Source of the DNA: Diphasiastrum complanatum
Taxonomy: Eukaryota; Streptophyta; Lycopodiopsida; Lycopodiales; Lycopodiaceae
Assembly: GCA_029204225.1 (NCBI GenBank)
Contig: CM055094.1
Location: 64,132,714-64,196,713, forward strand
Length of the DNA: 64,000 nucleotides
Direction of reading: 5' to 3'
The position numbers were made by a program, and so were the translations under genes. Below are positions 55,906 through 64,000 of the stretch, one piece after another; position 1 is the first letter of the stretch; the number at the start of each line of letters is the position of its first letter. The notes below the pieces were generated by a model. It saw only the letters and a list, made by a program, of their open reading frames with translations, did no database searches and had not been told where the DNA came from.

Positions 55906-57336
55906 AACAGTCTGCATTAATCCTACATGGTACCTTGGTACAGGAAGTAGAAGCATGTCTTAGGCGCTTCCCAGGTGGCGTAAGCGTGAAGGACGAGGCC
56001 CATGTAAATTTCAGAATGAAAAAGCGTCGGGTAAAAACCCATTGCTTCTAGAAGTGGGCCAGCTGTCTGTAGCCATGGTTGGATTAGAGCATCAGAGGGA
56101 AAGGGCTAAATCTATGTGGCCTCAGGGATTTCACGCTGGATCACATGCTTGGTGCCAGAGTCTTCAAAGGGTGAAGAGACCATGTTAGCGGTGATGATTA
56201 AAGGGTGAAAAAGTAGAAAAAACGGTGGAAAAGATAAAAAGATGTGGAAACAATAGAAAACTGTGAATAACGAGTGTTGGATGGCAAGAATTGTAGTTCA
56301 TAGCGCAAATTCAGGTTCAGTATGAGCAGATGATAGCTGGTAGGAATTTTGGTCATAAACAGAGAACTTGGAAATTTCAGTGTAAATTTCGGCAGAGCTT
56401 CGCTAGCAAAGGTGACAAATGACTCGAATTCAACCCTTATATAGTGGAATTTAGAGTGTGTATTAGGTGAAATCCACTTTTCCTAGCTCAATTCCACCCA
56501 AATTTTGCTAGGGACCTTCTTCATAAAATTTTGAGACCTCAGGGAAGTCTGCGAGAGTTCAGAAGGCAATTTAACTGCCACGCGAAGGTTTTGAGAGGGT
56601 TCAGACTGTCTGCGAGGGTCAACATGTTCTTGTGATTGTATTTTCAAGATCAGACCATGTAGGCAGGCTAATTTCACTGTTCCGATTTCTTTTAGATATC
56701 TTGTGAGGGTTGGTAAGATGATTTTGATGCTCTACGAAGGTTCTGCAAATTCAGCTTCTGGGAACCCTCGCAGACACTAGAAAATGATGATTCCTCCATC
56801 AAAAACTCTTGCAAAGATTTTTATGAATGCATCTAGGTCAGATCTGCTGGCTACCTAAGTTTCAAGAGCTATCTCCCAGGGGATTTCCAAAAATCATGAA
56901 AAAAGTGCTCTTTTAGAGTGTTTTTTGACGAGATCTCCAGATTCTTTGATTTTTATCTTTTGCAAACTGGTAATCAGCTTCATCCATGCTAGATCTGACT
57001 GTTGGTAGTTCTCTGGAAGTTTTGATGGATAATTGGTTACAGATTCATCAATTTTTGGTGAATTTTGCATTTAATTTGCCATAGTTACTGAGATCGAGGT
57101 TTCTGATCTGCAAATTTAGATGACTTAGTGGCATAATCTGATGATTTGCTTCCTTCTTGATCCCATCTGGATCTGGATCTGGATCCCCCTTGGATCCTAA
57201 TGGATTTTTTCAATCTTGCCAGATCTGCTCAAATTTTGATGGATCTAGCTTGATGTGGCTTGATATTTCTAGATCTAGTGGTGATGGTTTATCAGAATAG
57301 CTTTTTGTAATGTGCCACCACCAATCTGGATCTATC
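55906..57336. other. Non-coding, probable gypsy LTR/UTR sequence
   Basis: Contains CTGCGAGGGTTC-type words and their inverse GAACCCTCGCAG (56545-56775) and a short GGATCT run (57166-57186). It lies 3' of a minus-strand gypsy integrase, where its LTR is expected. No border could be fixed. Confidence 0.4.
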
Positions 57337-57339
57337 TTA

Positions 57340-58400
57340 CTGTGGTGGCCAATACTTGTGCAACCGGCTACTGTTGATGGGTGTGTCGAATGGCATCCCA
57401 TCTAGCTTGTCTAAATTCACGGCTCCATGATTAAGAATTTCCTTGATCCAATAAGGGCCTTCGTCTGTGAATTTTAATTTTCCCTTGATCGCCTTGGTTT
57501 TATACATCAGGACCAGAAGATCCTTCTTTTGTAACATGCAATCGTGCCATGCTTTGCGTCTCTCTTTTTCATTTGCCAGTGCATGCACAACTAGTAAGCG
57601 TGTTTCACAGAGTTTATGCAGAGCTTCGTGGCGTAGTTGTAGAGATTTGAACTCATTAAGACGTTGCGTGGTAGCAATCCTCAATGAAAGAACTAAAAAC
57701 TCTACTGGCATTACAACATCCTGACCATATACCAATTGGAAGGGTGTTTGATCAGTGCTTCCTTTATATGCTATCATGAATGCCCACAGAACAACATGCA
57801 ACTTATGTTCCCAATCCGATCCGCTAGCTTCAACTGTTTTCATGAGCACGCTGCATTTGAGTCTCTGGTTCCACTGTTGTTAGGTTAACATGGGCCACTT
57901 GTTGATTGATTGGCCCTGGTGGTGCAAGTAAGGCCATACGTTGTTGTTGATTCGGTGCACTGTACATGGTGCCGCGTTGGGTGCCCCTTGATGGTAAGGA
58001 TAAGAAGTCTGATAAGGACTTTTCTTCTGTTGAACAATCCGGGGGTTAAACAGGCAAAATGCCGTATCGTGCGATATTGCATTGCACAGATGGCAGAATC
58101 GGTGTGTCAGTCTCAAATTTTTCTTTAGGACTAAACACTCATTCGTTATATGGTTTTGCGTGCACACTGAACACCATACATTCTCCCATCGTGGATATTG
58201 TAGCTGATTTGGTTCAGATTGATGTGCCGTTACTGCTACAGCTCCCTGTAAGGCTTTCAATTTTTGGTCAAACTACGCTGTAAGTTGCTCCATCTACTGT
58301 TTGTGTAATTTTGTCATTTGCTCCAACAGCAGTTTTGTGGATAGAGCGGATGCATTTGATGATGATGATGCGATCGAGGGAGTAGGAGTGTGGGTGGATG
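57340..58400 (-). pseudogene. Gypsy gag zinc region fused to integrase C-terminus
   Basis: Gag part (58400-57880): 'LSTKLLLEQMTKLHKQ' coil, then Cys/His pairs 'CSVCTQNHITNEC' and 'FCHLCNAISHDTAFC' in zinc-finger spacing. Then directly (about 57850) integrase: 'DWEHKLHVVLWAFMIAYKGS', 'TPFQLVYGQDVVMPVEF', and C-terminal 'FTDEGPYWIKEIL' with 'INSSRLHKYWPPQ' before the stop. Protease, RT, RNase H and the integrase core are deleted between. The 170-codon integrase frame is open. Confidence 0.88.
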
Positions 58401-58860
58401 GATATTCGTTTTTGTTCGCGAATTATTTGCTACAGTCCATCTTTTCGTCTTAGCTTCATGTTTTGCGATTTGTTTGCAATAGATAACTTTGAGCTTGAAG
58501 AAGAAATTCAAAATATTTCGTGAACTGTTCATGACAGTTTCACGACAGATGAGCTTGAAGAAGAGTCCAAAAGATTTTGCGAATTGTTCGCGACATCTTA
58601 GGTTAGAACAAGAAACATAAAATTTCGTGACAAGATCATGTTCGTGAATATTTCGAGCTTCAACAAAAAAAAACCACGAGATTCTACTAAAAACTGTTTT
58701 GCAAATCTGTCGCGAATCTTTTGAGTTGACTGCAAGACAAAGTTTGCGAATCCTTTGAGGTTGATCACGAATAAAAATGTTGCGAGTTCGCGTTCGTTTC
58801 TTATCCTTTGTCAAGTAAACTGCACGCTTTGTTAGTAGAATCAAGATCTATCTAATCAGG
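58400..58860 (-). repeat. TTCGCGAA-motif cluster
   Basis: At least eight TTCGCGAA-like words (GTTCGCGAATT, TTTCGTGAACTG, TTGTTCGCGACA, GTCGCGAATC, TTTGCGAATCC, GTTGCGAGTTCGCG) in 450 bp, as near 16570-17260. The open frame over it looks like a by-product of composition. Confidence 0.6.
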
Positions 58861-58985
58861 TGTTCTATAGCTCCCTCTCAAAGTGGGCAGCAAGACTATA
58901 CCAATTTAACAACTTTTAAGTGCTACCTCTTGGGGGAATGACATAAATACTACACATATCTATCAATTCTTTGTTGGTATATTAC

Positions 58986-59661
58986 AACACTCTTCAACTA
59001 GTTTTTTCTCAATTTGCACACATTCACATGAAATTGCTCAGATATGTGATAGAACAAGTAAAGTAACTTTGGACAAAACTTTCGTGATTCTCCCTTGACC
59101 TTACTTGACTCTTCAATAACTTGCAAAAATAGATCCAAAGTATGTTTTCCACTTGACTTCCCTTTGATGCTCTTAACTAGCTCCAAATTGGCACTTTTTC
59201 GTTTGTGTTGTTGAAGCCCTTCTTCCACTTGACCATCAAAGCCATTGAACACAAAAAAAATTCCAGATCCATTAGTTGCATCCATTCCATGAAGGCCAAC
59301 ATCTACTTGCATAGTACCATCTACACAAGAAGATACACCAAAATATGTGAGACATGCAAAATGAGTTACTTCCACTTGCTTACCATTTTGATCATATGTG
59401 AGCCTTTGAAGGTTGTTGCCTGTGTCTTGATGTCCTTCTTGGGTTTTGACTTGAAGAAGCCTCTTCACCATCAAAATCCAAGGTATCATCAATAATGTCA
59501 TCCACATCAAGAATGTTAGATCCAATGTCCACACACAACTTGAAGAAACTTTTGGAAAATTCATCTCTAGCAAAGACTGGCATCCTCACCTTCCAAGTTG
59601 AATAGTTGATTGAGGTAAGCCTATCATTGCCTTCCAACATGAAGCCACTTGAGATTGCCAT
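58986..59661 (-). pseudogene. Deleted copia polyprotein (gag start fused to pol linker)
   Basis: ATG at 59661 opens gag: 'MAISSGFMLEGNDRLTSINY' then 'STWKVRMPVFARDEF'. It soon passes to a post-integrase linker ('EEASSSQNPRRTSRHRQQ', then 'LQRLTYDQNGKQVEVTHFAC', similar to 'EPRRLTYEDRGKQVELNSTN' of E2). A further 100 codons ('GKHTLDLFLQVIEESSKVKG') are not recognised. It ends near 58998; GAAGAG then TGTTGTAATATACC (minus) at about 58986 could be the polypurine tract and 3' LTR start. Protease, integrase and RT are absent. Confidence 0.75.
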
Positions 59662-60089
59662 GTTGCAATGATTTGATCTTCTCTTTGAACCTGTTCCAAT
59701 GCACTTACCCCTCTCTTGAAAATCAACAATTGAGTTCAAGAAGAAATCACAAAGCTTTGGAAACAATCTAGCATCTACTTTTTTTCTCTTCTAGCAAATC
59801 CTAGCACATATAATGATGATTTCTTGATCACACTTGATCAAACTCCAATATAATGAAATTCTCCTAAATCCTAATCACACTCTTGAAAAAGTCCAACAAC
59901 TTAAAAACAAGAGATTTATCAAATTTAGGGTTACTCCAAAAATGCAAAATATTGAATCAAGCAAAAGCTATATGCAAAAGCTAGAATCTTCACTACAAGA
60001 ATTGCCGCGATTTCCGACGGGATTTCCGACTTAAAATCGTATTTTGATTTTTTTTTGAATCGATGTGGGCGTCGAAAAATGCGTCACTA

Positions 60090-60400
60090 TAAGGTCGTCA
60101 GAATCCGTCGCATTTAAAATCCGTTGGAATCCGACACCAAGCCCAAAATCGGCAACCGGCCGGCAAAAACGAACCGGAGAGTATGCCACGTGGACGTCGG
60201 ATTCCGACGGCCCGGCAAAGTGGACGTCGGAATCTGATGTCCACATGGAAAAAAAAATGAAAAAAAAAAATTCACTTTTTTTTTTCTGCCACGTGGACGT
60301 TGGAAAAAAAGACGTCCACGTGGAAAAAAAAATCTTGAAAAACAAATTTCACTTTTTTTTTTCTGCCACATGCACGTCGGATTCTGATGTCCATGTGGCC
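60090..60400 (+). repeat. CACTA left subterminal repeats
   Basis: GTCGGATTCCGAC (60196-60208) and variants at about 60094, 60123, 60225 and 60375, with (G)CCACGTGGACGT blocks between. In this superfamily such arrays bind the transposase. Confidence 0.8.
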
Positions 60401-60483
60401 GGACGTGGCAAAAAGAAAACCGTGGCAAAAACCAATGATACTCCAATTGACAAGAATTCAAAGTGCATACGAAAAATAAATGA

Positions 60484-60747
60484 TTACAAAAAATGACATA
60501 GATGAAACGAACTGAAAATAGATAAAGCCATACCTATTTCTGAGAGCATATGCATGTAGCCGGAAAGCAAATAAGTGCTAGTCATGAATGCTTCAATTGA
60601 TTCTACTATGTTTGTCACTTTGCTTCTGTCCTTTGCTAGGACAGAACTGCTCTCAACTAGAACAGCCATGAGCGAGGGCTCCCATTGACAATAAATCAGT
60701 GAGTTCTCAATGGTCGTTGATAGATTAGCTTTAGACAACAGTTGCAA
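60484..60747 (-). CDS. Possible captured exon inside the CACTA element
   Basis: Open for 87 codons: 'LSKANLSTTIENSLIYCQWE', 'EPSLMAVLVESSSVLAKDRS', 'KVTNIVESIEAFMTSTYLLS'. A donor-like G|GTATGG follows 'MLSEI' at about 60530. Composition is protein-like and no transposase feature is present, so a captured host gene piece is possible. I do not recognise the protein. It may also be chance. Confidence 0.3.
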   Translation of the reverse strand: MQLLSKANLSTTIENSLIYCQWEPSLMAVLVESSSVLAKDRSKVTNIVESIEAFMTSTYLLSGYMHMLSEIGMALSIFSSFHLCHFL

Positions 60748-61799
60748 GCTCCCTTTTCATGGTCGTGAAGGCTCAGTTAGCTGAGTCTCTGATCTGACAA
60801 CTAGCTTAGTGATGGCTTTCCTTCATATCTAATACTCATAGGCATAGTGAAGGCTTGCAAAGTAGTAGCAGCGATGGTCAGATGTATTATAGAGGTAGAA
60901 ATGTTAATAATCACATCTCTCAACTCTCTTTTGGAAATTAGCAATAATCCTTCAGTATTTTGGAAGTCAACGTTCAATTCCTCAACAACTATAATGTGAT
61001 TGAAAGGTTAGATGACTCACTCATCTAGCAACAATGGTAGGCCAGCTCTTCAAATACCTTGCAAGAAAAACTAGGTTCTAACTCACAGAGCAAAGATAAT
61101 TAAGCACCCCATAGCCAAGATATCTCAAGCTTCCAACGAAGATAGTGAGTTAATGGCACTCTTCAAAGTTCATTTTGAGTTCTGATTTTCAACAGAAATG
61201 CCATCATACCGAGCACGCTTCACTAGCTTTCTCTAGCTGATATCTCATTTTACATGTATCAGACAATGATGGATTACCCTTTATGGCTCGATAAGAAGTA
61301 GCAACAAGATAGCCATACTGGATCAATCAGTGAGATAAAGTGGTAGCTCTACATCTTTGATGGTGGAGCTGGTTATGATCTTCATTCAAACCTCAAGAGC
61401 TCTTAGTCTCACACTATTTCACAAAGAACATAACATTAAATCTAAACCCTAAAATTTACAAAGAACATAATATTAAATCAAACTCTTCTATCTATATTTT
61501 CTTGCTCTCTCTCATGTCTCTCACACATCCTTCTCTTCCTCTCCCATTCGCTCATGATCATAAATCATTAAGACACATATTGTGTTTAACTACACAAAAT
61601 ATACAATACAAGAAAGATAGTGTACAAGAAAAAGTTACAAAGAAAGAAATCTTAGTTGCACATAACAAAACAAAAGAATTGTACTTGGAATGAGACAAAT
61701 GAAATTGATAGAGTTGAGAAGAAACGCCAAAAGCCGATCTCCAACAATCTCCTGCAAGAATAAAAAATAAGAAGACCCTACGAAAATGATGCGGCTTTG

Positions 61800-62105
61800 A
61801 GAATTCGGTCACGGACGTTGGATTCCGATATTTGTATTATCCGTCGGAATCCAACGCCCGCTTTGTGCTTTCTTTTTTTGCATGGATAGGTGATGTCATC
61901 CGTTTAAAAAGTTGTAGTCTCCGAAATGGAATGTCGGATTCCGACATTTTTATTGGCCGTCAGAATCCGATGTTTGTGAAAAAAAAAAAATTCGGCAAAG
62001 TTTTTCTTTTTTCCGGCAAATTTTTTTTTTTCTTGTGTTGGATTCCGACGTATTATTATGTCGGATTCTGACGGATTATGAATTTTTTTTGAATCCGTCG
62101 GAACC
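61800..62105 (+). repeat. CACTA right subterminal repeats
   Basis: GTCGGATTCCGAC at 61933-61945 and variants at about 61814, 61842, 61959, 62038, 62063 and 62091, mirroring the left end. Confidence 0.8.
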
Positions 62106-62391
62106 TTTTGTCGAAAATCGCACATTTTGTTGTTGTGCTTTATATATCATCTAATAGAATGTAACATCCACTATCATGAGCAATTTTTGTCTCCACATTC
62201 CAGTAAGTGGTTTAAAAAATCAGACTACTTCAAGTGATTTGACCTAAAATAATGCTAGGATCACAAAGATTCAATTTTTATACTTGAAAATGCAAGATTT
62301 GAGCTGGAAACACCTCCAAATCCACATAGAATTTATGGTGCCCTCAAATCCACCACTAGATTTAAAAAATACTCCAACTCTAGCCTGTAAC

Positions 62392-62405
62392 CTGCTGTGA
62401 TACCA
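62392..62405 (-). other. Primer-binding site of the minus-strand copia
   Basis: Plus CTGCTGTGATACCA, i.e. TGGTATCACAGCAG on the minus strand, next to the LTR at 62406. Confidence 0.85.
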
Positions 62406-63030
62406 TGTGAGAAAATCAGATCCAAAACATACTTGATGGATCTTAGATCTTTGGCTAAGTTTGGATGCACATCTAGATTTAGCTACAAAATAGAAATCAT
62501 CACTTTACACATGCTAGAACTTGGAAATGCATGAAGATTTGAACGTAAGCACTTAGATATGGTATGGTACTGTCCCTGTTTGTACACAACATACAGTACT
62601 TCACATATGTGGATTGAAGATCAGCAAGAAAAATGACATTCTACATACTACAAGTCAAGATATTTTGAGAAATACTCATGAGATGGACATAGAATCAAAA
62701 GAGATGAATTCTCCATATAAATAGAGAATACAATGATACTTTCTCCATGCTGGTACTTCTATTTATATCTGCTAAATTGTCATCCAAAACTTGCCCTTAA
62801 TGGTAACTTCTTGGTACTTCACCAGAAAACCTAGAAGTTCTAGTCTAGATGCAATGTATCAATATTAGCCAATTAGAATCTGACCTCATCCATTTATCTA
62901 CTTGCCAAAAATAGTACAAACATTATTTAGGCCTTTATTGACATAAAATAAATCTATCTCTCAGTTGAGATTTCATGTTGGCCTCAAAATTGCCAAATTA
63001 TCTCAACTAAACTAGTTGACATTTTTCACA
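62406..63030 (-). repeat. 5' LTR of the minus-strand copia
   Basis: TGTGAGAAAATCAG to GACATTTTTCACA on the plus strand (625 bp), inverted ends TGTGA/TCACA, primer site on its inner side. Related to 43240-43943. The sequence proposed as this element's 3' LTR (below 58986) does not obviously match it, so the unit may be a recombinant. Confidence 0.78.
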
Positions 63031-64000
63031 AAGATCACCAAGTGTAGATCTTCAAGAACCTATTGCATGTGCCAAAAGGAGTGCTGTGGAGCCAAATTAC
63101 CCAACCGAGTATAAACTGAAAGTCAAACCCCAATCTACTTCACCCGCGAGCCATGATGATTGATACAAGAGAGGAGAGGTTTCTAGCAGCTGAACATTGG
63201 AAACTGGGTGTGTAGGAGGGTGATTTCCTATAGGTGTATATATACTCCTGGAGCATAGCAAGATTCCTTCCAGGACCCTAATTCTCATCCAATTGCTTTT
63301 GATCTCATGAGCATGCATAAAAAGTGGTCAATCACCATGCACTACTCCACAAGTCCTAATTGGAGTGTCTGGGCCCTCACAAGGTTATTAATTACATTTC
63401 TAGCATAGTTCAGAATGACAAGGCACAAGTAATAAACTCATACACTAGAGTGCCAAATATCCACGTCAAGAATTATTCCGAATCCTCTAAACTAGACATG
63501 GACATAACAATATCTTTATAATTATCAACTCACCACTTATTGGAGGAGTACCCCACTTCATGCTAGGAAGTGGACTATAGCGACACCAATCATGGACATA
63601 CCAAACTCACACAATCCCAAAAACTTATGATCTATTTTCTTAGTACTCAACTCCAAGAGAAGTTTTTATTATAATGTACAAAAAGACTAATTTATTGAAG
63701 CAAATGTGAGCAATTGAATGGAATATCAAAACATTTGAAATTGAATGAGAAAACTAGTCCTTCAAATGATCTTGCAACCTTGCAAGAGATACTTGAACAA
63801 AGCATGTAGGCAATAATCATTTGAAAAACTTGTGTGCTATGCTTAGGATGACCAAATAGATTGGAAAGATAATATACAACTTTTATACAATAGTGATCAA
63901 AGTACGAGCCTTATGCTGATTTTCTTAGCATCTTCATAGTCATACTCAAGCTAAATTTTAATAAGGGACTTTCACACCCTTTTTTGTATTAATCTGCTCA
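63031..64000. other. Right edge, nothing recognised
   Basis: AT-rich DNA with a minus-strand TATATATA (about 63237) ahead of a short frame, which could be an LTR promoter of another element. No protein match. Confidence 0.3.

Larger units (their letters stand above)
59991..62137. mobile_element. Non-autonomous CACTA (En/Spm) transposon
   Basis: Left end CACTACAAGAATTGCCGCG; right end (inverted) CACAACAACAAAATGTGCG. The 28-bp terminal repeats match at about 20 of 28 positions. 3-bp target duplication CTT on both sides (59988-59990, 62138-62140). Subterminal regions hold about 12 copies of GTCGGA(A/T)TCCGAC-type words in both orientations. No transposase motif occurs in the 2.1 kb. It lies in the leader of the minus-strand copia. 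Confidence 0.9.

Noticed and set aside
58314-58844. 176-codon minus-strand frame with Lys/Arg-rich sequence
   Set aside because: It spans the TTCGCGAA cluster and only its last part overlaps true gag sequence in another frame; probably not a protein.
60031-60461. Phe-rich minus-strand and Lys/Asp-rich plus-strand frames
   Set aside because: They are translations of CACTA subterminal repeats and A/T runs.

Overview
The window is transposon-dominated DNA from a large plant nuclear genome. Evidence: degraded Ty1/copia and Ty3/gypsy elements using the plant initiator-Met primer site (TGGTATCAGAGC), a CACTA DNA transposon with a 3-bp target duplication, a non-LTR reverse transcriptase, and two host gene pieces of plant type: the last two exons of a hexameric (NADP-type) glutamate dehydrogenase and a broken receptor-like kinase. 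The low gene density, old elements nested in one another and long repeat-filled introns suggest a gymnosperm or another giant plant genome; that is inference. No rRNA, tRNA or CRISPR array was seen, and no full-length intact gene.

Layout. 1-5,620: tail of a chromodomain gypsy element and two decayed copia elements, possibly inside an intron. 6,994-7,779: the two terminal exons of glutamate dehydrogenase, with a 636-bp intron. 8,690-9,260: a GGAAC-rich array. 9,855-11,267 (minus): a helicase-plus-endonuclease remnant of Helentron/Helitron2 type. 11,415-16,483: copia element E1, which splits an older repeat. 17,690-23,742: a minus-strand copia split by copia element E2 (18,448-23,669). 24,034-28,066: a solo LTR (duplication CTTGC) that contains copia element E3 (24,269-27,624, duplication ACAAA). 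30,190-36,450: scraps of copia, gypsy and LINE, plus a gypsy LTR. 37,780-39,420 (minus): an S-domain receptor-kinase pseudogene. 39,523-42,090: a GGCGCC-rich repeat and a gypsy solo LTR (duplication CGCGG). 43,240-45,940: LTRs and a copia gag. 46,508-50,769: gag-only gypsy element E7 (duplication CGAGC), inserted in an inverted copy of the GGCGCC-rich repeat. 50,930-55,905 (minus): an LTR, a long unrecognised gag-like frame and a 1.15-kb LTR that is the inverted partner of 43,950-45,110. 57,337-58,400 (minus): gypsy gag and integrase. 58,986-63,030 (minus): a deleted copia whose leader holds a non-autonomous CACTA element (59,991-62,137).

Almost every coding region is relic. The genes do not form a pathway; the order of events is read from nesting and target-site duplications. 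The strongest leads are the helicase-endonuclease remnant, the glutamate dehydrogenase exons, the family of pol-less copia elements that keep long integrase-derived frames, and the gag-only gypsy whose single frame is broken only by stops of CAG-to-TAG type.
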